NCBI GenBank assembly: GCA_025869365.1
Contig: JAOZVV010000051.1
Span: 1-64,000 of the forward strand
Origin: Pseudonocardia sp.
GTDB lineage: Bacteria > Actinomycetota > Actinomycetes > Mycobacteriales > Pseudonocardiaceae
Length of the DNA stretch: 64,000 nt
Direction: 5' to 3'
Every line of letters starts with the position of its first letter. Position 1 is the stretch's first letter. This document shows positions 51,660 through 60,458 of this stretch, piece after piece. The position numbers were made by a program, and so were the translations under genes. A model generated the notes under the pieces. It made no database searches and was not told the origin of the DNA. It worked only from the letters and a program-made list of their open reading frames with translations.

Positions 51660-52419
51660 CACCCATGGCCTGTACGCACGCGAGCTGACCGTCCGCTACG
51701 GCGGGCTCGTCGCGAACTCGGCGGTCTCGATCACCGTGCGGCCCGGGGAGATCGTCGGGCTCATCGGACCCAACGGGGCGGGGAAGACCACGTTCGTCGA
51801 CGCCCTCACCGGCTTCACCCCGATGACCGGCGAGATCACCCTCGACGGGCGCGCGATCGATGCCCTGCCGCCGCACGAGCGACGGGCGGCAGGGCTGTCG
51901 CGCACCTGGCAGTCCGGTGAGCTGTTCGGCAACCTCTCGACCACCGAGAACCTCCTGGTCGCGACCCGCCGGGCCGGCTGGACGGCGCTGGCACGCGACG
52001 TCTTCGGTCGCCATCGACGGACCGGGCGCGAGGTCGTCGACGCGGCCCTGGAGATGGTGGGCCTGGTCGACGTCGCGGACACGCTCGCGCGGGACCTCTC
52101 GCTCGGCCAGCAGAAGCTGGTCGGGGTGGCCCGCGCGGCCGCGGGCGGGTGCACGGTGCTGCTGCTCGACGAACCCGCGGCAGGCCTGGACTCGATGGAG
52201 AGCAGGGCACTGGCCCTGCGGCTCCGTTCGATCGCCGACGCCGGGCCCGGGATCCTCCTCATCGACCACGACATGTCGCTGGTCCTCAACGTGTGCGACA
52301 GGGTGACGGTGCTGGAGTTCGGCAAACAGATCTTCACCGGCGACCCGGGCGCGGCCCGGTCCGATCCACGTGTCGTCGCGGCGTATCTCGGCACACCGAC
52401 GGAGGTCGGGCATGTCTGA
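51652..52419 (+). CDS. Liv-type ABC ATPase (LivG-like)
   Basis: A 255-residue ATPase. Walker A GPNGAGKTT, signature LSLGQQKLV, Walker B VLLLDEPAAGLDS and the H-loop IDHDM are all present. The signature has LSLGQ in place of LSGGQ, as in many LivG proteins. GTG 51652 has GAGGAG 7 bases upstream and overlaps the permease end by 8 bases; a longer reading from 51607 lies wholly within the permease. It overlaps the next ATPase gene. Confidence 0.88.
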   Translation: MSDTHGLYARELTVRYGGLVANSAVSITVRPGEIVGLIGPNGAGKTTFVDALTGFTPMTGEITLDGRAIDALPPHERRAAGLSRTWQSGELFGNLSTTENLLVATRRAGWTALARDVFGRHRRTGREVVDAALEMVGLVDVADTLARDLSLGQQKLVGVARAAAGGCTVLLLDEPAAGLDSMESRALALRLRSIADAGPGILLIDHDMSLVLNVCDRVTVLEFGKQIFTGDPGAARSDPRVVAAYLGTPTEVGHV

Positions 52420-53164
52420 CCCCTCGCCCGTCCTCTCCGTCGACGGCCTCACCGCCGGGTACAACGGCGTGCCGGCGATCCGCGACCTCTCCTTCGCCGT
52501 ACGGCCCGGCGAGGTCGTCGCACTGCTGGGCCCCAACGGCGCGGGAAAGACGACGTCACTGCTGGCGATGGTCGGTCTCATCCCGCTGCTCGGCGGCGAG
52601 GTACAGGTGTTCGGCGCTCCCCTGGGCCGGCGCCGGCCCCACCAGCTGGCCCGTAGCGGACTGCTGCTGGTGCCCGACGACCGCGGGCTGTTCCCGGCCC
52701 TCTCGATCCGGGAGCACATGCGCCTCGCCGCCACGAAGCGCGACCCGCGACACGAGCAGGAGGTGCTCGAGAAGTTCCCCGCGCTCCTCGACCTCGGATC
52801 GCGGCGCTCCGGTCTCCTCTCCGGAGGCGAGCAGCAGATGCTCGCGATCGCCAAGGCGCTGCTGGCCCGGCCCAAGGTGCTGATCGTCGACGAGATGAGC
52901 CTCGGGCTCGCCCCCAAGATCGTGCAGGACCTGCTGCCGATGATCGGCAACCTCGCCAGGGCGGACGGGATCGGCGTGGTGCTCGTCGAGCAGCACATCG
53001 AGCTCGCGCTCTCCGTCGCCGACCGGGGGATCGTCGTCAGCCACGGGCGAGCGGTGCTCGCCAGCGACGCCTCCGCCCTCCTCGCCGATCGCGACCTCGT
53101 CGAGGAGGCCTACTTCGGGACCGGCCGGTTCGCCGACCCCGAACCCGTCGGCGATCCGGCGTGA
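52412..53164 (+). CDS. Liv-type ABC ATPase (LivF-like)
   Basis: A 250-residue ATPase. Walker A GPNGAGKTT, signature LLSGGEQQMLAIAKALL, Walker B VLIVDEMSLGLAP and the H-loop VEQHIE identify the LivF subfamily, with the PDDRGLFPALSI Q-loop stretch. ATG 52412 overlaps the LivG-like stop by 8 bases with GGAGG upstream. It completes a binding protein-permease-ATPase-ATPase importer. Confidence 0.9.
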   Translation: MSDPSPVLSVDGLTAGYNGVPAIRDLSFAVRPGEVVALLGPNGAGKTTSLLAMVGLIPLLGGEVQVFGAPLGRRRPHQLARSGLLLVPDDRGLFPALSIREHMRLAATKRDPRHEQEVLEKFPALLDLGSRRSGLLSGGEQQMLAIAKALLARPKVLIVDEMSLGLAPKIVQDLLPMIGNLARADGIGVVLVEQHIELALSVADRGIVVSHGRAVLASDASALLADRDLVEEAYFGTGRFADPEPVGDPA

Positions 53165-53265
53165 CGGGCGGGAACCTCTGGCCCGGACTCGGGTAGCGGA
53201 GTAGGCCGCCTTCCGGCGCGATGCCGAGCTGGATCCTTCGAGAGTGGCCGGGCTACCGTTCGGCC

Positions 53266-54081
53266 ATGACCGACGCACCCGTTTCCGAGGTCCTCTACGA
53301 GGTGTCCGACCACATCGCGACCATCACGCTCGACGCCCCGCAGCGGATGAACACGATCAGCTCATCGATGCTCGGCGAGCTCTCGGCTCGGCTGCTCGAG
53401 GCCGACCGCGACCGTGAGGTGCGCTGCATCGTGCTGACCGGAGCCGGGCGAGCCTTCTGCGCGGGCCTCGATCTCGCCGCCCAGTCGACAGGTCCGAAGG
53501 GCAGCCTCGGCGGGATGGGCGCGCTCGACTCCAACCCTGGCGAGTTCGACCTGCGCGACGCTCCGCCGGTCGTGCTGCACAACCTCGACACGCCGACGAT
53601 CTGCGCGGTGAACGGTGGTGCGGCCGGCTACGGGTTCGACATCGCGCTCGGGTGCGACATCCGGGTCGCGGCCGAGACGGCCAAGCTGGCGCCCGGGTTC
53701 GCCAAGCGCGGCATCCTGCCCGAGAGCGGCGGCACGTGGTTGCTGCCCCGCATCGTCGGCTACGCGAAGGCTGCCGAGATCACGTTCACCGGCCGCACGC
53801 TGCTCGCTCCGGAAGCGCTCGAACTCGGCCTCGTCAATCACGTCGTGACGGCCGACGATCTGCAGAAGTTCGCCCGCAACCTCGCCGCCGACATTGCGGC
53901 CAACGCGCCGCTCGCGGTGCGGGCGATCAAGCGGATGATGCGCGCCGCCGAGACCGAGACGTTCGAGCAGAACGTGCACCACGTGTTCCTCCAGCTGCTG
54001 CCGCTGTTCCGCACCGCCGACTTCCAGGAGGGTGTGGCCGCGTTCATCGAGAAGCGCGACCCGAACTTCACCGGCCGCTGA
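53266..54081 (+). CDS. enoyl-CoA hydratase/isomerase family protein
   Basis: A 271-residue crotonase-fold enzyme. LTGAGRAFCAGLDLA is the CoA/oxyanion segment, VNGGAAGYGFDIALGCDIR the second oxyanion turn, and KRGILPESGGTWLLPRIVG carries a catalytic-type Glu. AIKRMMRAAE is conserved near the C-terminus. It could hydrate an enoyl-CoA or open a ring CoA ester. TACCGT at 53254-53259 and ATG at 53266 suggest its own leaderless promoter. It lies after the Liv operon and probably serves the same catabolism. Confidence 0.88.
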   Translation: MTDAPVSEVLYEVSDHIATITLDAPQRMNTISSSMLGELSARLLEADRDREVRCIVLTGAGRAFCAGLDLAAQSTGPKGSLGGMGALDSNPGEFDLRDAPPVVLHNLDTPTICAVNGGAAGYGFDIALGCDIRVAAETAKLAPGFAKRGILPESGGTWLLPRIVGYAKAAEITFTGRTLLAPEALELGLVNHVVTADDLQKFARNLAADIAANAPLAVRAIKRMMRAAETETFEQNVHHVFLQLLPLFRTADFQEGVAAFIEKRDPNFTGR

Positions 54082-54164
54082 CGGCCCGCGTCACGCCGTC
54101 GCGTGGGTACTGCGACGGCATCCGGGACGTCGGGCTCATCGGCGTCAGGAGGTGGCCGCCCCCC

Positions 54165-54770
54165 TCAGTGCAGCAGCATCTTCAGACCGATGACGACTAT
54201 GCCGAGGGCCGCGCTGCACAGACCCCATCCCATCGCCCCGAACCGTGACGCCCCGGCCCGCCGGGCCGCTGCGTGCCCGAAACCGCCGAGCATGACGGTG
54301 CTCAGGCCGAGCGCGCTGAACACCGCCAGGGTCAGCCGACCGGTGAGCAGTGCGAGGAGCACCAGCACCACGAGCGGGGTCAGCCCCGCCTCGACGACCG
54401 GGAGCCCGCGGCGCAGCGCCGCCAGCACCTGTCGACGGCGACCGGCCGCGTGGACGGCGGCGGCGAGAACCTCCGCGTACCGCTCGGCCGCCCAGTAGAC
54501 CGCGACAGTCACCACCACGGTGACGACGATCTCCCCGAGGTCCGCGTGCGCGCTGCCGACGGCGATCCCGGCGGCGCCGATGACCGTGCCGTAGATGCCC
54601 TGGGCGAGGTCGTGCTCGGTTCGCCACCGGTGATGGCTCAGGACGGTCCGTCGTACCACCCCGCGGACCCGGCCCGGCGCAGCCTCCGAGCGCGGATCCG
54701 GCTCCGTCGTCGGCTCGGATCCGGCCACGTCCCGGTCCCCGGGCTGCTCCATCGGCCGACTCTCGCCCAT
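54165..54770 (-). CDS. hypothetical membrane protein (VIT/DUF-like)
   Basis: A 201-residue membrane protein I cannot name with certainty. After a Pro/Glu/Arg-rich cytosolic leader it has about five hydrophobic segments (GIYGTVIGAAGIAVGSAHAD, GEIVVTVVVTVAVYWAAERY, LTPLVVLVLLALLTG and two more). The pattern recalls small VIT1/CCC1-like or DUF-type proteins but lacks clear metal residues. ATG 54770 has GAGAGG close by; ATG 54752 is the alternative. Its upstream region is shared with the GntR gene. Confidence 0.65.
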   Translation of the reverse strand: MGESRPMEQPGDRDVAGSEPTTEPDPRSEAAPGRVRGVVRRTVLSHHRWRTEHDLAQGIYGTVIGAAGIAVGSAHADLGEIVVTVVVTVAVYWAAERYAEVLAAAVHAAGRRRQVLAALRRGLPVVEAGLTPLVVLVLLALLTGRLTLAVFSALGLSTVMLGGFGHAAARRAGASRFGAMGWGLCSAALGIVVIGLKMLLH

Positions 54771-54873
54771 CGCCTCTCGGAGACCGTCACCTCGCACGGG
54801 TGACGTTCGGCTACACCCCCCGGTGCGGCCATGAGCGTCGGCGAACGATCGCCGCCAGGCCCCGCGACGAGAG

Positions 54874-54887
54874 ATCAGACGTCTTAT
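54874..54887. promoter_or_regulatory. GntR operator, copy 1
   Basis: ATCAGACGTCTTAT is an imperfect palindrome around AGACGTCT, 36 bases before the GntR start. The 10-mer ATCAGACGTC recurs upstream of the TauE/SafE gene at 55699-55712. Confidence 0.6.
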
Positions 54888-54923
54888 GAGTCGTGGTAAC
54901 GTGCGACTGGCTGGAGGTGCCCC

Positions 54924-55628
54924 GTGACGCAGTGGCGAGACTTGCAGCGAGGCCCTGTGGTCCCGCAGATCGAGGCGTTGCTGCGCGAACGCATCGACTC
55001 GGGAGAGTGGGCCGTGGGCGAGAAGGTGCCGAACGAGGCCGCGCTGGCCAGCCAGCTGGGCGTCGGTCGCTCTTCCATCCGTGAGGCGATTCGCCTCCTG
55101 AGCCGGGACGGACTGATCGAGGCCCGCCACGGTTCCGGCACCTACGTCCTGGCGGGCCCAGGCACTCGACCGGCTTCGCTGGCCCAGCTGATGCGCCACG
55201 CCCGGCTGCTCGAGGTCTACGAGGTGCGGCGGTCACTCGAGGTCGAGGCTGCCCGACTGGCCGCGCAACGGGCCCACGCCGACGAGATCTCCGGCCTGAG
55301 GAAGCAGCTGCGAGAGCGGGCCGCTCGCGCCCACGACCCGGCGAGTTTCGTGGCCACCGATCTCGATTTCCACGAGGCGGTCGTGCGCCTGTCCGGGAAC
55401 TCGATCCTCACCGAACTGTTCGTCGTGGCCCGGCCGCTCATCGAGGCCGCCCTGGTCGACCGCATCAGCCATGACGGTCCACTGCCCGACGTCGACCGGG
55501 TGCACGACGAACTGGTCGACGCGATCGAAGCTCGCGACGAGGCCGGCGCAGTTGCGGCGACGTTGGCCAATCTCGACGACACCATCAGGCGACTTCGCAC
55601 CGACACCGAGAGCGCACCCGGTCCGTGA
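54924..55628 (+). CDS. GntR family regulator with FCD domain
   Basis: A 234-residue regulator. The winged helix is LRERIDSGEWAVGEKVPNEA, then LASQLGVGRSSIREAIRLLS and GLIEARHGSGTYV. The FCD domain follows, with likely metal or ligand residues in ATDLDFHEAVVRLSGN and HDELVDAIEARD. It resembles FadR-like regulators of carboxylate use. It shares a promoter motif with the downstream TauE/SafE gene and probably represses both. GTG start with GGAGGTG upstream. Confidence 0.87.
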   Translation: MTQWRDLQRGPVVPQIEALLRERIDSGEWAVGEKVPNEAALASQLGVGRSSIREAIRLLSRDGLIEARHGSGTYVLAGPGTRPASLAQLMRHARLLEVYEVRRSLEVEAARLAAQRAHADEISGLRKQLRERAARAHDPASFVATDLDFHEAVVRLSGNSILTELFVVARPLIEAALVDRISHDGPLPDVDRVHDELVDAIEARDEAGAVAATLANLDDTIRRLRTDTESAPGP

Positions 55629-55698
55629 CGCGTCCCGCCGAGCGAGCTTCTCGGTAGGCGCGATCTCACCACCCTCACCGTCCACCCTATCCAAAGTC

Positions 55699-55712
55699 AT
55701 CAGACGTCCGAC
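55699..55712. promoter_or_regulatory. GntR operator, copy 2
   Basis: ATCAGACGTCCGAC repeats ten bases of the GntR-promoter motif (54874-54887) and lies 17 bases before the TauE/SafE start, consistent with repression by the adjacent GntR protein. Confidence 0.55.
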
Positions 55713-55729
55713 ATCATCTGGAGCCTGAC

Positions 55730-56593
55730 GTGGCCAACACAGACAACAAGCATCTTGCGACTCCGGGAGCCCTCGCAATCGGAGTCACCGGAGGGGCGGT
55801 CGGCGGGTTGCTCGGCGGCGGTAGTGGCGTGTTCTTCGTCCCCGCGCTCGACCGCTTCGCGCGGCTCCCCCGCCCGGTCCTGCACGGCACCTCCACCACC
55901 GCGAACATCGCCGTGTGCACGGTCGGTGCCGCTGTCTACGCCCTCGCCGGCGGGGCCGTGGACCTGCGTGCGGGCACCGGGTTGATCATCGGCGGGATCA
56001 TCGGTGGCTTCTTCGGCGCCGGGATCGTGTCCCGCCTCCCCGACCACATCCTGCGTCTGTTGTTCATCGCCGTGGTCCTGACAACCGCCGCCAAGCTCTA
56101 CCTCGACGCCGCCGGCCTCGACCCACTCGCTGGTCAGGCAGCAGTGTCGCCGTCGCTACTGGCCGATCCGTGGTTCGTCCTGCCGGTCACCATCGGTGCC
56201 GGGATCGTCATCGGCGCCTGGGCCGCGGCACTCGGACTCGGCGGAGGCCTGCTCGCCGTACCGACACTGGTCCTGCTGTTCGGGGCCGACCTCCACACCG
56301 CGGCCGGCACCTCGCTGCTGATGTTCGTGCCCAACTCCATCGCCGGCGCGATCGTGCACCTCCGCAAGGGCACCGCCGCTCCAAGCCTCAGCGGCTGGCT
56401 CAGCCTCGGCGCCATCCCCGGCGCGATCGCCGGAGCACTGCTCGCTCTCGCCCTCGACAGCGTCGTCCTCGGCGTCGTGTTCGGCACCTTCGCCCTCGCA
56501 ATGGGTATCCGCGAGATCAACCAGATGATCCGTACCGGTCGGTGCGCCCGGACGCCGGCACCGGCGAAAACCCACAGCGACGAGAGCCGCTGA
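55730..56593 (+). CDS. TauE/SafE family transporter
   Basis: A 287-residue membrane protein with about eight hydrophobic segments. The two TauE/SafE-type repeats are visible: GGAVGGLLGGGSGVFFVPAL near the start and GAWAAALGLGGGLLAVPTLV in the middle. Such proteins export or import sulfonates, sulfoacetate or other small organic anions. GTG 55730 is the start. It is controlled by the upstream GntR regulator, judging by the shared operator. The substrate is not known; no sulfonate enzymes are near. Confidence 0.85.
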   Translation: MANTDNKHLATPGALAIGVTGGAVGGLLGGGSGVFFVPALDRFARLPRPVLHGTSTTANIAVCTVGAAVYALAGGAVDLRAGTGLIIGGIIGGFFGAGIVSRLPDHILRLLFIAVVLTTAAKLYLDAAGLDPLAGQAAVSPSLLADPWFVLPVTIGAGIVIGAWAAALGLGGGLLAVPTLVLLFGADLHTAAGTSLLMFVPNSIAGAIVHLRKGTAAPSLSGWLSLGAIPGAIAGALLALALDSVVLGVVFGTFALAMGIREINQMIRTGRCARTPAPAKTHSDESR

Positions 56594-56944
56594 CCAGTCG
56601 CACGCGAGGTTCCATGCTCAGTGGCGAGGATCTCCGCCGGGGGTGCGAGCTCGCCGGCCTGCAGTTCTCCATCCTCGACCTGCCGAGGGGGCCGAGGGGG
56701 CCGAGGGGGCCGGCGAACTGAGCTGCCGGGTCGAGGGCGCCCGGAGGGCATCGCGGCGCGATCGCGACGCGACGGCCGAGCCGGCCTTGACGCGACTGGC
56801 GCGTCGTGGACGATGACGAGACCGGGGCGTAGACCCGGCAAGATCCCAGACCCCGAAGGCGGCAGACACTGGCCCGCCGGGGATCGGGTGTACTGGCCGA
56901 TACTGCCCGGGTACGCCAACCCAGCCGATGCAGGAGGGGGAGCC
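56594..56944. other. gap with a 9-bp tandem repeat (G-rich)
   Basis: CCGAGGGGG is repeated three times in tandem at 56683-56709. The remaining sequence has no convincing gene. A short open frame (56614-56721) ending in Gly-Pro-Arg repeats is probably not coding. Confidence 0.45.
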
Positions 56945-57430
56945 ATGATCACCGCTGACGTTCCCGAGATCGACGACACGCTTGCAAGCATGGTCGAGCT
57001 CATCGACACGATGTCCCCTCCGCCGAGCGAGGGCCCTGGAGTGATCCTGACGCTGAGCGGGCTCCTGGTCAGTGGCCGGATCATCCCGCACTGGCAGTGG
57101 TTCGAGGAGGTCGAGCATGCCTCGCGGGCCGCCTTCACCGTGCACACCGGCGGTTCCATCGACGACGAGCACGGTGGCTGGGCGACCCTGTTCAAGAAGG
57201 ACAGCGAGTCCCTGACCCAGGAGCACGACGCGCTCGCCGCCGCGAAGGATGCGCTCGGTTCCCTGCCCGAGCGCTACCAGCAACGCCTCACGCACCTCGA
57301 CCCGACGCATTTCATCCACCTGCGCGAAGCTCGAATCCTCGCCCCCAGCGGTGCGGCGCTGCCTGGTAGTGGGATGCATTGGCGGGGTCGGCTCTCCGCG
57401 GTCTCGGGATGGTCCTTCGGCCAGCTCTAA
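56945..57430 (+). CDS. GvpU-like protein, orphan
   Basis: A 161-residue protein. VILTLSGLLVSGRIIPHWQWF resembles the central strand pair of GvpU (gas vesicle accessory) proteins, and FIHLREARILAP with HWRGRLSAVSGWSFGQL resembles the C-terminal part. A predominantly acidic N-terminal half precedes it. AGGAGGGGG lies before ATG 56945. No gvpA or other gas vesicle gene is present, so a gas vesicle role is not supported here. Such orphans occur in other actinobacteria. The assignment is by eye and tentative. Confidence 0.5.
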   Translation: MITADVPEIDDTLASMVELIDTMSPPPSEGPGVILTLSGLLVSGRIIPHWQWFEEVEHASRAAFTVHTGGSIDDEHGGWATLFKKDSESLTQEHDALAAAKDALGSLPERYQQRLTHLDPTHFIHLREARILAPSGAALPGSGMHWRGRLSAVSGWSFGQL

Positions 57431-58204
57431 CCGACCCCACCGGTTGGTGCGATCGACAACCCCGGCCACCCCGGGTAGGAATCGGCGGCGCCGGCCGGCG
57501 AAGTAGCGTGCGCGGTGGCCGACCGCGACCGACCTTCACGGCAGAGGCTCGGGCCCAGGTCCCCTTGCGGCGAGCGGGACCGCGGAGTAGACCTAGCGGC
57601 AGAGAACGTCGACAGGCCAAGGCCGGATCAGCAGAGAAGGTCCGTCCTCCCGGCCGGTGTTCCCAGCATGAGCAGCACCGGGCACCCACGCGGAGCATGC
57701 CGCGATAAGGCTCAGCGCCGCGGGCCTGCGTCAGGACACGATTCTCGTGTGCTGACGCCGAGACCGACCAACACGGCGCACTGTGCACGCCTGGTAACCC
57801 GATCACTTGTGCGGTTCGGACGTCGCCCCAGGCACATCGGGGCGGCGTCCGTTTGTGCTTTCCCAGCACCATTCCGCACCGGTATTCCACCGTGGCGCAC
57901 TTGGATCCGGCGGTAGGTCCTGCCTCGGTTTCCCGCGAACTCGAAGCAGTTCGGTCTGCGGGGTCGTCGCAGGCCCGGCGCACGGTCGAACGCCGGCTCA
58001 CGGGCGGTCCTGACCTCCGGCGGGGTGGTCTGGCGGCAGACCAGCAGCCCACGCCCCCACCCGTCGGGAAGGCCGTCGGTATCGAGTGTGGCGGCGGTCC
58101 ATCGCCAATACCGATCGGCATGCGTGCCGGCGAATTCGGCAGCACTGACGGATACCGCCGCGGCCGCGCGATCCGACGACCACGAGCGCGGCACGCCCCG
58201 AATG
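57431..58204. other. gene-poor stretch
   Basis: About 770 bases with several open frames on both strands but no recognisable protein pattern, no good ribosome site and changing composition. It probably consists of decayed mobile-element or integrated DNA adjoining the IS110 remnant and tRNA-Thr. Confidence 0.4.
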
Positions 58205-58476
58205 CTCCACCAGGGTCCTGGCCGAGCGCAGCCAGCACCCACACGTAGCCGACCGCGGCCATCCGGTTGTTCTTCGCGCGGCGCGCGTGCACGAACGTCG
58301 AGCGGCATGACCCCGGGTCACCGGGGCGGCGCCGGCGAACGCCTCGAGCGGCCGACCGTCGGCGAACCGTGCGTCGTTGCGATGCGCTCGGCGCAGATCA
58401 CGACGCCGTGCTCGTCGACGACGGCGACGTCGTGGCGGTCCTGCGCCCAGTCGATCCCACAGCTCACCGCGGCCAT
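58205..58476 (-). mobile_element. IS110-family transposase remnant with internal deletion
   Basis: From ATG 58476 the sequence MAAVSCGIDWAQDRHDVAVV is the IS110 N-terminus with the first catalytic Asp. After about 35 residues it jumps to DGRPLEAFAGAAPVT, which normally lies about 240 residues later, and a further frameshift precedes HARRAKNNRMAAVGYVWVLA, part of the transposase_20 domain. The middle of the gene is deleted, so the element is dead. It stands about 310 bases from tRNA-Thr. Confidence 0.7.
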
Positions 58477-58791
58477 GCAGAGTCCTCTCGTCTCGGTCGA
58501 CTGCGGGGCACCGGCGCCCTGATGGACAGTGCTCTGGACACGACATCTCACACGCCGTCCCGCCCCGCGGATCGGCAGGCGGCCCCCAACTCGAATCAAG
58601 ACTCGAAATCTGTCGATGACATCGGCTCGATCACCCGGGTCAGGCCGGACGGCTGCTACGCGCATCTGCTGCGACAGCGACACCGCCGGCGAGAGGCGCC
58701 GCTCTCGATGACCGGGCTCGAAGGCCGACTGTTGGCACGGGCGTCCGCTCGGTTGCCACTAGGACAACTGCGACCTGCTGGTCGGACCTGG

Positions 58792-58863
58792 AGCCGGAGG
58801 TCAGGATCGAACTGACGACCTACCGCTTACAAGGCGGTTGCTCTACCACTGAGCTACACCGGC
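58792..58863 (-). tRNA. tRNA-Thr (anticodon UGU)
   Basis: Read on the minus strand it folds as a complete cloverleaf. The acceptor GCCGGTG pairs with CTCCGGC except one U-U mismatch at the sixth pair. The D-arm AGCTCAGTGGTAGAGC, anticodon stem-loop ACCGC-CTTGTAA-GCGGT and T-arm with TTCGATC are intact. The loop gives anticodon TGT. The 3' CCA is encoded (58789-58791). Confidence 0.93.
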
Positions 58864-58953
58864 GACGACCGCGTCCGCGAACCCGGCCAGCACGCATCGT
58901 AATCCCGGCCCCCGCCTCCGCGGTGCCGCGCCCCCGGATGGGAGCCTGACGCC

Positions 58954-60402
58954 GTGGTGGACGAGCTGAACACCGCCGAACGCCTGGCGAACCGCCTGAA
59001 GGGCGCTCTGCGACGCGACGCACGGCGGCTGCTTGCCGCGGGGCCACCGACGCTCCCGATGTTGATGGTCGGGCCGAAGGTGCCCGACGACGCACGGGTG
59101 CAGCAGGTCCTGGACTTCTGCATGCGCGTGGGTGAGGTGCAGCTGTCGAGCGGCGAGAGCGTCGACGCCGTCACCGCCCTGATGCTGCGCCTGGCCTCGA
59201 TCTGCGGGCTCTCGGCGGTGGACGTGGACATCACGTTCACCTCGATCACCATGTGCTGCCACCGCGGCATGGCGGCCTCCCCCGTCACGTCGATGCGCCT
59301 CGTCAGCTACCGGGCGCTGGACCTCACCCGGCTCGCCGCCGTCGACCGGGTGGTGGCGGACCTGGAGGCCGGGCACACGGATGTCCGCAACGCGGCGGTC
59401 GCGCTGTCCGAGGCCGTCGAGGCGAAGCATCCGTACCCACGCTGGGCCGCGACGGCCGGCTGGGCGACCCTGGCGGCGTCGATCGCCGTGATCCTCGGCG
59501 GCAGCCCGATCACCGCCGTCACCGCGTTCGTCCTCACCGGACTGATCGACCGGATCGGCCGGGTCCTCAACAAGGCCGGGCTGCCGGCGTTCTTCCAGCA
59601 GGTGGTCGGGGGCTTCGTCGCCACCACGGCCACCGTCGGGCTGCTCTACGTGGGTCTGTTCCCGCCGGGCACGAAGCCGTCGCTGGTCGTCGCCGCGAGC
59701 ATCACGGTGCTGCTGTCCGGGCTGTCCGTCGTCGGGACCGTGCAGGACGCGATCTCCGGCTACTACGTGACGGCGGCGGGCCGGGTCGCGGAGATCGCGT
59801 TGCTCTCGGCGGGCCTGCTCACCGGCGTCGTCCTGGGCCTGCGGCTGGGCTTCGCGGTGGATGTCGCGCTCGAGGTGTCCGGGGACGTCACGGCGAGCAT
59901 CGGGCGCTACTGGATCTCGGTGGTCGTCGCGGCGATCGCCGCCGGCGGGTACGCGCTGGCCGGGTACGCACCCTGGCGTTCGCTCGTGATCGGCGGGGCC
60001 GCGGGCGCCGCGGGCTGGGGCGTCTACCGCGCACTCACCCAGTACGGCGCCCTCGGCCCGATCGCGGCGACGGGTGCCGCGGCGATCGTCGTCGGCGCCG
60101 CGGCGGGCCTGCTCCGCCGGACGGACACCGTGCCCGCGCTCGTGGTCACGCTCGCCGGCATCACCCCGCTGCTCCCGGGTCTCACCGCCTACCGGGGCTT
60201 CTACCAGCTGGCCGTGGAAGGTCTCTCCGAAGGCCTCGTGACCATCTCGGTCGCGGCCGCGACGGGCCTCGCGCTCGCCGCCGGCGTCACGTTCGGGGAC
60301 TTCCTGACCCGGCCCCGACGGCCGAGCCCGGCCACGGAGTCCGGGGACACACTCGACGGGCCGGACCCTGCAGAACCCACAGCGGGCCTCGAGCGCCAGT
60401 AG
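58954..60402 (+). CDS. threonine/serine exporter family protein (ThrE-like)
   Basis: A 482-residue membrane protein. The N-terminal soluble domain ([20 protein letters not shown]) and the block of about ten transmembrane helices, with two parts corresponding to ThrE N- and C-terminal domains ([20 protein letters not shown] and [20 protein letters not shown]), match the ThrE family first described in Corynebacterium. It should export threonine or serine by proton exchange. GTG 58954. It lies 90 bases from a divergent tRNA-Thr; no regulatory link is evident. Confidence 0.88.
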   Translation: MVDELNTAERLANRLKGALRRDARRLLAAGPPTLPMLMVGPKVPDDARVQQVLDFCMRVGEVQLSSGESVDAVTALMLRLASICGLSAVDVDITFTSITMCCHRGMAASPVTSMRLVSYRALDLTRLAAVDRVVADLEAGHTDVRNAAVALSEAVEAKHPYPRWAATAGWATLAASIAVILGGSPITAVTAFVLTGLIDRIGRVLNKAGLPAFFQQVVGGFVATTATVGLLYVGLFPPGTKPSLVVAASITVLLSGLSVVGTVQDAISGYYVTAAGRVAEIALLSAGLLTGVVLGLRLGFAVDVALEVSGDVTASIGRYWISVVVAAIAAGGYALAGYAPWRSLVIGGAAGAAGWGVYRALTQYGALGPIAATGAAAIVVGAAAGLLRRTDTVPALVVTLAGITPLLPGLTAYRGFYQLAVEGLSEGLVTISVAAATGLALAAGVTFGDFLTRPRRPSPATESGDTLDGPDPAEPTAGLERQ

Positions 60403-60458
60403 GCTCATGTCCACGTAACCCGCCGACGGCCCGGGTCGTCGGCGGACGAGGAGGGCAC

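Noticed and set aside
49644-51662. Long open frame on the minus strand opposite the fused permease
   Set aside because: It mirrors the permease codons and has no family pattern, a common artefact in very GC-rich DNA.
56945-57430. Gas vesicle gene cluster
   Set aside because: Only one GvpU-like protein is present; no gvpA, gvpN, gvpF or other structural gene.
58954-60402. Regulation of ThrE by the neighbouring tRNA-Thr or by a T-box
   Set aside because: The genes are divergent, and no T-box or riboswitch-like leader is visible in the 90-bp gap.
59253-60458. Extension of OtsA into the ThrE gene
   Set aside because: The frame is open by chance. The GTG at 60459 with GAGGAGGG upstream starts the family sequence.
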